Positions 33,528 to 42,198 of a DNA stretch of 64,000 bases are shown here, in pieces (position 1 is the first letter of the stretch; each line of letters opens with the position of its first letter). Under the pieces are notes generated by a model, which saw only the letters and a program-made list of their open reading frames with translations, ran no database searches and was not told where the DNA came from. The DNA is taken from the NCBI GenBank assembly GCA_910589075.1, contig CAJUSK010000020.1, positions 1 to 64,000 on the forward strand, read 5' to 3'. This DNA comes from an uncultured Lachnospiraceae bacterium (GTDB lineage Bacteria; Bacillota; Clostridia; Lachnospirales; Lachnospiraceae). A program made the position numbers and the translations under genes.

Positions 33528-35000
33528 TTGGATGAATTATTAAGTCCCAATGTATATTTTTTGATTGGGGAAAAAGGTACTGGAAAAACGGCATATGCAA
33601 CATTTTTAAGCAATAACAACTATAAAGAAACTAAAGCATCCGTCTCTTATCTTGCTGCAACTGATTATGAAAAATTTTATACATTGAAGAAAAATAAGAA
33701 CTTAGATTTAACAGGGTACGTTGGAATTTGGAAAGTAATACTGTTGCTTTTATTGGCAAAGAATGTATCAGAACAGGACAAGGTGGTTTCAATCTTTAAT
33801 AAAAGCAATATTAGCGATTTAAATTCAGCGATTGATGAATATTATATGAATGCTTTTTCTCCTGAAATTACCAATGTTATGAAGATCATGGATGAGAGTG
33901 AAATTATAGCAAAACTTATATCAAAATACACAGAGGCAGCAGGAACGGTAGCAAAAAAAATAGAGTTTAGTGAAACTAGATTTCAGCATAATTTGTTTTA
34001 TATTGAAAAAAGTTTTTCCGATGCTATTACAAAATTAAAATTAAATAAAGATATTGTACTTTTTATAGACGGTATAGATATAAGGCCAGACATAATACCT
34101 TATATAGATTATATTGAATGTATTAAAGGATTGGTTAATGCTACGTGGACTCTAAATACAGGTCTTTTTCATAAGGGGAAAGATTCAAAGGGACTTTTTA
34201 AAATAGTATTGCTTCTTAGACCAGATATTTTTAATTCACTAAATTTACAAAATGCAACAAACAAGTTACTTGATAACTCTGTTTTTTTAGATTGGAGAAC
34301 AACGTATCAAACATACAAAAAATCATATTTATATGAGGTCGCAAAAAAACTTCTATCATATCAGCAAGCTTGTAATGAAGAAGATATTTTTGAATGCTAT
34401 TTTCCCTGGGAAATAGCGTCAACTAATCCCGAACGTGAATGTGATACTGCATTTATGGAATTTTTAAAAATATCTTTATCTCGTCCAAGGGATATTCTTG
34501 TAATTATGCAATATATGCAACGAATAATGAAAAAAGATAATTTGGGAGATGGTAAGTTCTTTAGCAAGGAAGTATTTGATAGTAATGAGTTCCAAAATAA
34601 TTATTCGAAGTATTTTATGAGTTCTTTGAAAGATCAACTTTCTTTTTATTATTCGAGTGTCGATTTTGAACATTTTTTGAAATTATTTGACTTTTTCAAA
34701 AATGCTGATTTTACTTACGAAGAATATATATCTAATTATGATAAATTCATTGATTACATACTTGAGAATGCGGAGGAAATACCAGAGTTTATTGATGATA
34801 AGCAAAAATTGTTGCAACTTCTCTATGATAGCAATATTATTACAGCTATTGAAATTGATGAAAATGGGAAAAAATATTTTCATTTTTCATATAGAGAAAA
34901 AGATAGTGCGAATATTAACCCTAAGGTATGGATAGGAGATAATATATCGTATCGTTTTCATTATGGACTGTATAAAAAAACAAAAATGGGACGATATTAA
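33528..35000 (+). CDS. P-loop ATPase, Sll1717/FunZ-like, apparently 5'-truncated
   Basis: 490 residues if read from the TTG at 33528. The Walker A motif is FLIGEKGTGKTAY at about 10-22, DIVLFIDGIDIRP near 182 is the Walker B region, and KIVLLLRPDIF and ISLSRPRDILVIMQYMQRI follow as in STAND-like ATPases. Homology seems to begin before the start: the codons just upstream, still in frame, encode AFNDIFVRNLY. No ATG or GTG exists in frame between the stop at 33459 and 33528, and there is no ribosome binding site. The gene therefore probably lost its first codons at an insertion joint and may be silent. The family is often found near mobile and defence genes. Confidence 0.7.
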   Translation: MDELLSPNVYFLIGEKGTGKTAYATFLSNNNYKETKASVSYLAATDYEKFYTLKKNKNLDLTGYVGIWKVILLLLLAKNVSEQDKVVSIFNKSNISDLNSAIDEYYMNAFSPEITNVMKIMDESEIIAKLISKYTEAAGTVAKKIEFSETRFQHNLFYIEKSFSDAITKLKLNKDIVLFIDGIDIRPDIIPYIDYIECIKGLVNATWTLNTGLFHKGKDSKGLFKIVLLLRPDIFNSLNLQNATNKLLDNSVFLDWRTTYQTYKKSYLYEVAKKLLSYQQACNEEDIFECYFPWEIASTNPERECDTAFMEFLKISLSRPRDILVIMQYMQRIMKKDNLGDGKFFSKEVFDSNEFQNNYSKYFMSSLKDQLSFYYSSVDFEHFLKLFDFFKNADFTYEEYISNYDKFIDYILENAEEIPEFIDDKQKLLQLLYDSNIITAIEIDENGKKYFHFSYREKDSANINPKVWIGDNISYRFHYGLYKKTKMGRY

Positions 35001-35003
35001 AAA

Positions 35004-35255
35004 ACGGGACGCGGCAGCTATCAGACAGCCACCGCGCTGACGGACAGGGCGAGATTTTTCAAAGAGAGCAAGGAGGGAATCAAGATTATGTGCCGTGCTA
35101 TGGAAGATATGAAGAATCAGACATTGAAAGAAGGAATAATCAATTCCGCGAAGAGAATATTGGCAGATGGGATTTTGACACTTGAAAAAATTGCGGAATA
35201 CGCAGGACTTCCACTTGACGAAATGAAAAAACTGAAAGCAGAGCAGACAGCATAG
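35004..35255 (+). pseudogene. 3' fragment of a PD-(D/E)XK (Rpn-like) transposase-family gene
   Basis: An open frame without its N-terminus encodes SYQTATALTDRARFFKES, KIMCRAMEDMKNQTLKEGI and IAEYAGLPLDEMKKLKAEQ, ending at 35255. This is the typical tail of PDDEXK-family recombination-promoting proteins, which are abundant in Lachnospiraceae. The nuclease domain is missing. An ATG at 35088 with AAGGAGGGA upstream could start a 55-residue product. Confidence 0.6.
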
Positions 35256-35267
35256 TAAAACCGTAGA

Positions 35268-35304
35268 CCAGGAATCTAAAAACAGGTTTCTGGCCTTATT
35301 TTTT
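35268..35304 (+). terminator. Rho-independent terminator after the transposase fragment
   Basis: CCAGGAATC (35268-35276) pairs with GGTTTCTGG (35285-35293), including two G-T pairs, and is followed by CCTTATTTTTT. It ends the mobile region's transcripts before glnS. Confidence 0.65.
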
Positions 35305-35695
35305 GCTCTGAAATGTAAATTTTTGAATTTGATTAAAAAGAAAAAGTCCTTTACAAAACGTCGCTGGCAAAACGGAAAATCTGTTCTTATTTCATATGGC
35401 GCAAGATTGGATTCCTTCGATATTGCGAAGTTTGAGAGACTATGAGCTATGAAGAGCTGGGACTGGATACTCTGGGGAATGAAAGGACGCCCCCTTTTCT
35501 TCTTGATCAGCGACAACACCGACCATTTTGTCGTGGCACTCGCCTTCTGGCAGATGTTCAACCTTCTGTGCGAGCGGGTCCACAGCAAAAACGGGAGCCG
35601 TCTGACTGTATATAGATTTCGGGACAATTTGCAACTCACCCACCCCAATTTCTCCCCATATTTTGTAAAAAGAACATGCCATAATGCAAAATATG
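35305..35695. other. About 390-base stretch without a recognisable gene
   Basis: An 89-codon minus-strand frame (35709-35440) and a plus-strand frame exist, but neither shows a family resemblance I can defend. The uneven composition suggests further remnants of the mobile region. Confidence 0.4.
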
Positions 35696-35704
35696 TGATA
35701 TACT
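35696..35704 (+). promoter_or_regulatory. Extended -10 promoter candidate for glnS
   Basis: TGATATACT gives an extended -10 (TG-N-TATACT) about 34 bases before the glnS start. No good -35 lies 17 bases upstream, which is tolerated in extended -10 promoters. Confidence 0.35.
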
Positions 35705-35737
35705 ACCAACAGAAATTAACGATGAGGAGTACAGAAC

Positions 35738-37471
35738 ATGGCAGATACAGAAAGTTTCAAGCAGGCAGAACAGATGAAACAGGCAGACCTGGCAGAACAG
35801 GAACCTGTTTCCAGGAATTTTATTGAGCAGATGATAGATAAAGATCTGGCAGAGGGAGTGTATGACTGTGTGCATACCCGTTTTCCACCGGAGCCCAACG
35901 GGTATCTTCACATCGGACATGCCAAAAGCATTCTGTTAAATTACGGACTGGCCAGGAAATATGGCGGCAAATTTAACATGCGCTTTGACGATACAAATCC
36001 GACAAAAGAAAAAACAGAGTTTGTGGAGTCCATTAAAAGTGATATTCAGTGGCTGGGAGCGGACTGGGAAGACCGGCTGTTCTTCGCTTCTGATTATTTT
36101 GATATAATGTATGACTGCGCAGTGAAGCTGATACAGAAGGGAAAAGCCTATGTGTCCGATTTGTCTGCGGACGAGATCCGTGAATACAGAGGTACATTGA
36201 CAGAGCCGGGCAGGGAGGATCCAGGCGCTGGCAGAAGCGTGGAAGAGAACCTGACACTGTTTCGGCAGATGAGAGAGGGCGTATTTGAGGACGGTTCCAA
36301 AGTATTGCGGGCGAGAATCGATATGGCATCCCCCAATATCAATATGCGTGATCCGGTTATCTACCGGGTTGCCCATATGACCCATCACAATACCGGGGAT
36401 ACATGGTGTATCTACCCCATGTATGATTTTGCCCATCCCATTGAGGATGCGGTGGAAGGGATTACCCATTCTATCTGTACACTGGAGTTTGAAGACCATC
36501 GGCCTTTGTATGACTGGGTGGTGAGAGAACTGGAATATCCCCATCCGCCCAGGCAGATCGAATTTGCAAAACTGTATTTGACCAATGTGGTCACCGGCAA
36601 GCGGTATATTAAAAAACTGGTAGAGGATGGCATTGTGGACGGCTGGGATGATCCCCGGCTGGTTTCCATCGCAGCCCTGAGAAGAAGAGGGTTCACACCA
36701 GAGTCCATCCGTAAGTTTGTGGAACTGTGCGGCGTTTCCAAAAGCAATTCGTCCGTGGATTATGCTATGCTGGAATACTGCATCCGTGAAGATTTGAAGA
36801 TGAGCCGTCCCAGGATGATGGCTGTACTGGATCCGGTGAAACTGATTATAGACAACTATCCGGAAGGAGAGAGCGAACTTCTGGAAGTAGCCAACAATCT
36901 GGAAAATGAAGCGCTGGGAAGCCGTCAGGTGCCTTTTGAAAGAGAGCTTTATATTGAACGCGATGATTTTATGGAAGAGCCTCCACGGAAATATTTCCGT
37001 CTGTATCCGGGGAATGAAGTGCGACTGATGCATGCATATTTTGTTACCTGCATCGGCTGTGTGAAAGATGAAACCGGCAGGATTACGGAAGTACACTGTA
37101 CCTATGATCCGGAGACAAAGTGTGGCGGTGGTTTCACAGGACGTAAAGTGAAAGGCACCATACATTGGGTACCGGCATCGGAGGCAGTGAAAGCCCAGGT
37201 ACGGCTCTATGAAAATATCATTGATGAGGAAAAAGGGGTTTATAATGAGGACGGCAGCCTGAATCTGAATCCGGATTCACTTAAAATAATGAAAGACTGT
37301 TTTCTGGAACCGGCCCTTGGGCAGGCGAAGCCGGAAGAACGGTTCCAGTTTGTACGTCAGGGATTTTTCTGTGTGGACTCAAAAGACTCTAAAGAAGGAG
37401 CGCTTGTATTTAACAGGATTGTATCCCTCAAGAGTTCCTATGTATTGCCAAAACAGGAGGGAAAAGCATGA
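35738..37471 (+). CDS. glnS: Glutaminyl-tRNA synthetase
   Basis: Charges tRNA-Gln with glutamine in the cytoplasm. The 577 residues include the class I signature FPPEPNGYLHIGHAKSI near 50-66, the FDDTNPTKE site, IYPMYDFAHPIEDAVEGITH, EFEDHRPLYDW, and GWDDPRLVSIAALRRRGFTPE, followed by ECCIRED-type YCIREDLK. In the KMSKS position the protein has VVTGKRYIKKLV instead of the E. coli MSKRKL. The anticodon-binding beta-barrels (TYDPETKCGGGFTGRKVKGT) are complete. Many Clostridia lack GlnRS and use the GatCAB route, so its presence is informative. GATGAGGAG precedes the ATG. The stop overlaps the next start as ATGA. Confidence 0.96.
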   Translation: MADTESFKQAEQMKQADLAEQEPVSRNFIEQMIDKDLAEGVYDCVHTRFPPEPNGYLHIGHAKSILLNYGLARKYGGKFNMRFDDTNPTKEKTEFVESIKSDIQWLGADWEDRLFFASDYFDIMYDCAVKLIQKGKAYVSDLSADEIREYRGTLTEPGREDPGAGRSVEENLTLFRQMREGVFEDGSKVLRARIDMASPNINMRDPVIYRVAHMTHHNTGDTWCIYPMYDFAHPIEDAVEGITHSICTLEFEDHRPLYDWVVRELEYPHPPRQIEFAKLYLTNVVTGKRYIKKLVEDGIVDGWDDPRLVSIAALRRRGFTPESIRKFVELCGVSKSNSSVDYAMLEYCIREDLKMSRPRMMAVLDPVKLIIDNYPEGESELLEVANNLENEALGSRQVPFERELYIERDDFMEEPPRKYFRLYPGNEVRLMHAYFVTCIGCVKDETGRITEVHCTYDPETKCGGGFTGRKVKGTIHWVPASEAVKAQVRLYENIIDEEKGVYNEDGSLNLNPDSLKIMKDCFLEPALGQAKPEERFQFVRQGFFCVDSKDSKEGALVFNRIVSLKSSYVLPKQEGKA

Positions 37472-38208
37472 CAGAGGTGTCAACAGCAGGCGGATGTCCG
37501 TCTGATGCGGAATTTGTATTTGGGAAAAAGTGGACCTGTCCCATTTGCGGGAAAGATTTTAAAAATCCCACAGTCAAATCGTCAAAGGCAAGGATGATCC
37601 GTTCAGACCTGGATTTGCGTCCGGTTTATGAGAAAATCAATCCGCTGAAATATGATGTGGTTTTGTGTCCCCATTGTGGTTTTACCGCATTGGAACGCTA
37701 TTTCAAAACCGTGACACAGGTACAGAAACAGTTGATAGAGGAAAAGGTATGCGCGGCCTATAAGCCGCGGGAAGAAAAAGAGACATTTTCTTATGAAGAC
37801 AGCTTCCTGCGTTATAAGATGGCGATGATTAACAGCATTGCCAAACAGGCGGATGACAGCGAAAAAGCCTATGTATGCCTGCGGGCTGCGTGGATGCTCA
37901 GAGCCTGGCGTGAGAGTCTTACGGATGAACCGGAAAAGCAGGAGAAAATAGCCAGACAGGAAGAAGAGTTCCTGAAAAATGCAAAAGAAGGATTTGCCCA
38001 GGCCAACATAAAAGAGGATTATCCAATGTGCGGCATGGATGAATTCACTGTGGATTATCTGCTGGCGGCCCTTTCTTTCCATTTTGGTGAGAATGAAGCG
38101 GCTATGAAGCTGGTATCAGGCATCATCGCCAGCCGGGAAGCCGGCGCCCGGATTAAAGAGCGGGCCAGAGATTTAAAGGACGAGGTGGTAAAGCAGGCGA
38201 AGGACTGA
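37468..38208 (+). CDS. DUF2225 family protein
   Basis: 246 residues starting in an ATGA overlap with glnS. Two zinc-ribbon knuckles, WTCPICGKDF near 24 and LCPHCGFTALERYF near 69, are followed by a helical repeat-like region with TPR character (YVCLRAAWMLRAW, FTVDYLLAALSFHFGENEAA). This is the architecture of the DUF2225 family common in Clostridia and Bacilli; its function is not known. It is cotranscribed with glnS and with the MocR regulator 3 bases downstream. Confidence 0.85.
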   Translation: MTEVSTAGGCPSDAEFVFGKKWTCPICGKDFKNPTVKSSKARMIRSDLDLRPVYEKINPLKYDVVLCPHCGFTALERYFKTVTQVQKQLIEEKVCAAYKPREEKETFSYEDSFLRYKMAMINSIAKQADDSEKAYVCLRAAWMLRAWRESLTDEPEKQEKIARQEEEFLKNAKEGFAQANIKEDYPMCGMDEFTVDYLLAALSFHFGENEAAMKLVSGIIASREAGARIKERARDLKDEVVKQAKD

Positions 38209-38211
38209 GAG

Positions 38212-39609
38212 ATGATTGAACTGATGATGACGCTGGACAGTCACAGCGGCAGACACTTATATGAACAGATCTATGATTATATGAAATCGGAAATCCGGAA
38301 GGGGCATCTCCTGTTTGGGGAGAGGCTTCCTTCCACCCGGTTTCTGGCGGAATATCTGCAGGTATCCAGAAGCACGGTGGATCTTGCCTATGGACAGCTT
38401 TTATCAGAGGGGTATATTGAGTCCCGTCCGTATAAAGGCTTTTTTGTTTGTCAAATGGAAGAATTGTACGACTTGCAAAATACCATGGAACAGACAACCG
38501 CGGACGGGGAGGAAGAGCCAATGCAGTTCCGGTATGATTTTTCTCCCAATGTAGTGGAACTGAGCAGTTTCCCTTTTGGCACATGGAAGAAGATCACAAA
38601 GGAAACATTGATAGATGACCGGAAGGAACTGTTTGCCCTGGGACATCCCCAGGGCGATGGGGAACTGCGCACAACCATTTGTCATTACCTCCATACATCC
38701 CGTGGCGTAAACTGTACGCCGGAGCAAATTGTAATTGGAGCCGGGAATGACTATCTGTTGTTGCTTCTGGAGAAAATTCTGGGCAGGGAGAGAAAGATAG
38801 CACTGGAAAATCCCACATATAAAAGAGCTTACCGGATCTTTCAATCCTTTGCCTGGCAGGTAGGGACGGTTCCTATGGATACATATGGAATGTGTGTGGA
38901 TGCATTGTATGAAAGCGGGGCCGATCTCGCCTATGTGATGCCGTCCCACCAGTTTCCCACAGGGATTGTGATGCCCATAGGCAGACGCCTGGAGCTGTTG
39001 AAATGGGCGGCAGGAGAGCCGGGACGTTATCTGATTGAGGATGACTATGACAGTGAGTTCCGCTACCGGGGGAAACCGATTCCGTCGCTGCAGGCATCGG
39101 ATCAGGCGGATCAGGTGATTTATATGGGGACATTTTCCAAAGCCATTGCCCCGGCCATACGAATCAGCTATATGGTGCTGCCCCGTCGTCTGCTGGAGCG
39201 TTACCGGGAGCAGTGTCTGTTTTTTTCCTCCACAGTTTCCCGAATCGATCAGTCTATATTGAATGTATTTATCCGGGATGGCGCATTTGAACGGCATTTG
39301 AATAAAATGCGTAAAATCTATAAAAGCCGGCATGACGTTTTGTTGTCTTCCTGCCGCAGTCTGTTGAAACGTGTTACAATATCGGGAGAAAACGGGGGAT
39401 TGCATTTGATTTTGCATTATCATGGGGAACAGACAGAAAAAGAACTGATCCGCCGGGCGGCGGAAAAAGGAATCCGGGTGTATGGCATGGCGGATTCCCA
39501 TATCGGGAGACTGCCAGATGACTGGCAGCCTACATTGATATTAGGATATGCCGGACTTTGTGAAGATGAAATCGAAACAGGAATCCGACTCTTGTCAGAT
39601 TGCATCTAA
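38212..39609 (+). CDS. MocR/PdxR-type GntR-family regulator with aminotransferase domain
   Basis: A winged-helix GntR domain at the N-terminus (LYEQIYDYMKSEIRKGHLL, ERLPSTRFLAEYLQVSRSTV) is fused to a class I aminotransferase-like domain. The PLP-binding lysine is in YMGTFSKAIAPAIRISYMV near residue 308, preceded by LIEDDYDSEFRY. MocR proteins bind PLP or an amino-acid adduct to control vitamin B6, GABA or taurine genes. No such target is adjacent, so the regulon is unknown. The 3' end overlaps the convergent gene at 39595 by 15 bases. Confidence 0.9.
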   Translation: MIELMMTLDSHSGRHLYEQIYDYMKSEIRKGHLLFGERLPSTRFLAEYLQVSRSTVDLAYGQLLSEGYIESRPYKGFFVCQMEELYDLQNTMEQTTADGEEEPMQFRYDFSPNVVELSSFPFGTWKKITKETLIDDRKELFALGHPQGDGELRTTICHYLHTSRGVNCTPEQIVIGAGNDYLLLLLEKILGRERKIALENPTYKRAYRIFQSFAWQVGTVPMDTYGMCVDALYESGADLAYVMPSHQFPTGIVMPIGRRLELLKWAAGEPGRYLIEDDYDSEFRYRGKPIPSLQASDQADQVIYMGTFSKAIAPAIRISYMVLPRRLLERYREQCLFFSSTVSRIDQSILNVFIRDGAFERHLNKMRKIYKSRHDVLLSSCRSLLKRVTISGENGGLHLILHYHGEQTEKELIRRAAEKGIRVYGMADSHIGRLPDDWQPTLILGYAGLCEDEIETGIRLLSDCI

Positions 39610-39894
39610 AGAACTGTCACTGTCATCGTCTTCATCATCAAAAAATTCTTCCACTTTGGCGCCGGATTCGTCTGTTGACTTTTCGGCGTCGGCATCGGAA
39701 GTTTCACTATCTGAATTCAGCGATACATAGGAGCGTTCTCCATCAGAAGCGTCCTCGGAATCATCATCCAGATCTTCGTAATCGTCTTCTTCGGCAGGAG
39801 AGGACTGTTTATTTTTCATGAAATAATATGCACCTGCGCATGCTGCGCCTACCGTGGAAACGAAAAGAAGAAATTTTCCAAATTTTTTGCCCAT
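39595..39894 (-). CDS. Small membrane-anchored protein with long acidic tail
   Basis: 99 residues from the ATG at 39894, which follows AAAGGAGAAACG on the minus strand; a longer frame to 39969 has no site. One hydrophobic segment (FLLFVSTVGAACAGAYYFM) is followed by a tail made mostly of Asp, Glu and Ser (EEDDYEDLDDDSEDASDGER, then FFDDEDDDSDSSLDAI). It resembles YtxH-like anchored proteins in layout only. No function can be given. It is convergent with the MocR gene. Confidence 0.65.
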   Translation of the reverse strand: MGKKFGKFLLFVSTVGAACAGAYYFMKNKQSSPAEEDDYEDLDDDSEDASDGERSYVSLNSDSETSDADAEKSTDESGAKVEEFFDDEDDDSDSSLDAI

Positions 39895-39946
39895 AGCGTT
39901 TCTCCTTTCACTTTTGTATAAGTGTATGTGTGCAGCCTGATTCATG

Positions 39947-40022
39947 ACAATAGAAAGTTCGCAAAACATGCTTTCTTTTGTTCATGACAATAGAAAGTTC
40001 GGCAAGCGTGCTGTCTATTGTT
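39947..40022. repeat. Palindromic intergenic repeat, two tandem copies
   Basis: Copy 2a: ACAATAGAAAG (39947) with CTTTCTTTTGTT (39971). Copy 2b: ACAATAGAAAG (39987) with CTGTCTATTGTT (40011). The copies start exactly 40 bases apart and each is followed or preceded by TTCATG. They share the arms of the repeats at 21471 and 51896. They lie between a minus-strand gene and the tetR promoter. Confidence 0.65.
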
Positions 40023-40123
40023 GGATTTTGCTGCTCCTGTTTTCTATTATAATCTTATTTTATGAAATTGCAAAGAGATTATGCATAGATTATTGGCAGA
40101 AAATTTCAAAAATGCAATACCTC

Positions 40124-40152
40124 TTGAAACACCAAACGAACTATGTTAAGAT
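40124..40152 (+). promoter_or_regulatory. Promoter of the tetR-MATE pair
   Basis: TTGAAA at 40124-40129, 17-base spacer, TAAGAT at 40147-40152, about 50 bases before the regulator start. Confidence 0.5.
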
Positions 40153-40200
40153 TAAATTCGACCCATACAGTCAATTACGAAAGAGGAGCGCCCGCCTGAC

Positions 40201-40806
40201 ATGAATGAGAAATTTTTTGATCTGAAAAAGGAAAAACAGGACCGGATGATAAACGCGGCGCTGAAAGTCTTTGCGGAAAACGGATTCCGCAGGGCCAGTA
40301 CGGACGAAATGGTAAAGGAAGCGGGAATCAGTAAAGGCTTACTGTTCCATTACTTTATCAGCAAGACCGGGCTGTATGAATTTGTATTTGATTACAGTGT
40401 CAAGTATCTGATGATGGAAATGACTTCTGCGGTCAATGCGCAGGAGACAGATTATTTTGTAATTCGGAGACAGATGGAGAAGGCCAAGACTGTGGCAATG
40501 AAGAACTTCCCTTTTATGCAGATATTTTTGCTGCGGGCCGGGCAGGAAGATGTGCCGGAAGCAGTGGAGACAGTGGGGGAGATGGCGGAGACGCTGCTGA
40601 GAATGTATGAAACCATACTGGAACGGGTGGATTTTACGTCTCTCCATGCCCTGTCGCCGGAGCGCCTTGTAAAAATTGTGGATTATATCTTAAACGGCCT
40701 TTTGGCGGAAATGGTGCGGGAGCCGGATTTTAAACCGGATACATATTATAAGGAAGCGCTCCGGTATTTGGAAGAGCTGGAACAGATGTGTGTTTTGCAG
40801 GGATAG
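40201..40806 (+). CDS. TetR-family transcriptional regulator
   Basis: 201 residues. The N-terminal helix-turn-helix reads RMINAALKVFAENGFRRAST, then EMVKEAGISKGLLFHYF, the classic TetR DNA-binding segment. The C-terminal ligand domain is helical and unspecific. AAAGAGGAG precedes the ATG. The MATE transporter gene begins 18 bases downstream, so the protein probably represses that pump and is released by a drug or metabolite; this is the usual arrangement, not shown here. Confidence 0.9.
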   Translation: MNEKFFDLKKEKQDRMINAALKVFAENGFRRASTDEMVKEAGISKGLLFHYFISKTGLYEFVFDYSVKYLMMEMTSAVNAQETDYFVIRRQMEKAKTVAMKNFPFMQIFLLRAGQEDVPEAVETVGEMAETLLRMYETILERVDFTSLHALSPERLVKIVDYILNGLLAEMVREPDFKPDTYYKEALRYLEELEQMCVLQG

Positions 40807-40824
40807 AAGGGAGGAGGACGCAAT

Positions 40825-42165
40825 ATGGAACGAAAGGATTTTTATAAAAGGGTGTTTGCCCTTGTCATACCAATGGCATTGCAGAATTTAATCAATGTGG
40901 GTGTGTCGGCCACGGACGTGGTCATGCTCGGCAAGGTGGGAGAGCAGGTTCTGTCCGGCTGTTCACTGGGCGGTCAGGTATTTTTTATTTTCAACCTGTT
41001 CCTGTTCGGGACGGCGTCCGGGGCGTCTGTGCTCACGGCGCAGTACTGGGGAAAACGGGATACGGATTCCATTGAGAGATTATTAGGGATCGTGGTGAGG
41101 CTCGCAGTTACTGTAGGGCTTATTTTTATGTTGGGGAGTTTTTTCTTTCCGGAGCAGATTATGTACATATTTACCGATGAGCCTGAGATTGTGGCGGAAG
41201 GTGTGAAATATTTAAAGATTGTGGCCTTTACCTATCCCATGGTGGCTTTGAGTATGTCCTATCTGAATCTGATCCGCAGCATTGAGAAGGTGGTTATATC
41301 CACAGTTGTCTATGGATCGTCCCTGGTGGTGAATTTTATCATAAACGGGATTTTGATATTCGGACTGTTTGGCGCACCCCGACTGGGGATTGTGGGGGCG
41401 GCAATCGGTACGCTCTGCGCCAGATTTCTGGAACTGGGGATCATGCTGTTTTACGCGTATTTCCGCAATGATGTGATACGCCTGCGGCTGTCTTGCTTTT
41501 TGCATCCGGATAAAGGACTTTTACAGGATTTTCTGAAATATTCCAGTCCTGTGGTGGTGAATGAATTTATGTGGGGCGCCGGGTATTCCGCGATAGCGGC
41601 GATAATCGGGCATCTGGGCAGCAGTGCGGTGGCAGCCAATTCCGTGGCGCAGGTGATGCGGCAGCTTGCCACAGTGGTGGTATTTGGAATCGGCGGCGCC
41701 ACGGCAATTCTCATCGGCAAGGCAATCGGCGAAAACAAACAGGAAGAGGCAAAAATCTATGCGGGGCGGCTGATTCGTCTTACGGTCTGCTTTGGCTTCC
41801 TGGGTGGTCTGCTTGTATTTCTGATACGTCCTTTTCTGGTGGACGCATTTGGGTATACAGGGGTTACCGCTTCCCTGATGAACAGTTTTCTGATGATGAT
41901 GTCCTATTATGTGGTGGCACATTCCATAAACGGCACATTTATCATCGGTATTTTCCGGGGCGGCGGGGATACCCGCTTCGGTATGTTCCTGGATTCGGGC
42001 ATTCTCTGGGGCTGTTCTATTTTATTTGGGTTTTTGGCGGCTTTTGTATGGAAATTGCCGGTGAATGCTGTTTATTTTATGTTGCTCAGTGATGAACTTG
42101 TGAAATTTCCGCTCTGCTGTATCCGGTACAGACAGAAAAAATGGCTGAAAAATGTAACAAGATAG
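40825..42165 (+). CDS. MATE-family multidrug/metabolite efflux transporter
   Basis: 446 residues with twelve predicted membrane segments in two halves. The N-terminal half reads VIPMALQNLINVGVSATDVV and LGGQVFFIFNLFLFGTASG, followed by SVLTAQYWGKRD, all typical of the NorM/DinF-like group. The second half repeats with VVVNEFMWGAGYSAIAAIIG and GIGGATAILIGKAIGENKQE. It exports cationic compounds by Na+ or H+ antiport. It is cotranscribed with the TetR regulator. Confidence 0.92.
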   Translation: MERKDFYKRVFALVIPMALQNLINVGVSATDVVMLGKVGEQVLSGCSLGGQVFFIFNLFLFGTASGASVLTAQYWGKRDTDSIERLLGIVVRLAVTVGLIFMLGSFFFPEQIMYIFTDEPEIVAEGVKYLKIVAFTYPMVALSMSYLNLIRSIEKVVISTVVYGSSLVVNFIINGILIFGLFGAPRLGIVGAAIGTLCARFLELGIMLFYAYFRNDVIRLRLSCFLHPDKGLLQDFLKYSSPVVVNEFMWGAGYSAIAAIIGHLGSSAVAANSVAQVMRQLATVVVFGIGGATAILIGKAIGENKQEEAKIYAGRLIRLTVCFGFLGGLLVFLIRPFLVDAFGYTGVTASLMNSFLMMMSYYVVAHSINGTFIIGIFRGGGDTRFGMFLDSGILWGCSILFGFLAAFVWKLPVNAVYFMLLSDELVKFPLCCIRYRQKKWLKNVTR

Positions 42166-42198
42166 AATACCACAGGTTATGGAGAGGGGAGGAGTCAA

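Noticed and set aside
35440..35709. Minus-strand frame suspected to be an IS66-type transposase piece
   Set aside because: Only a vague resemblance; no Cys pairs or DDE residues could be placed.
35936..37165. A 409-codon minus-strand frame opposite glnS
   Set aside because: The opposite strand encodes a complete GlnRS; the antisense product has no family features.
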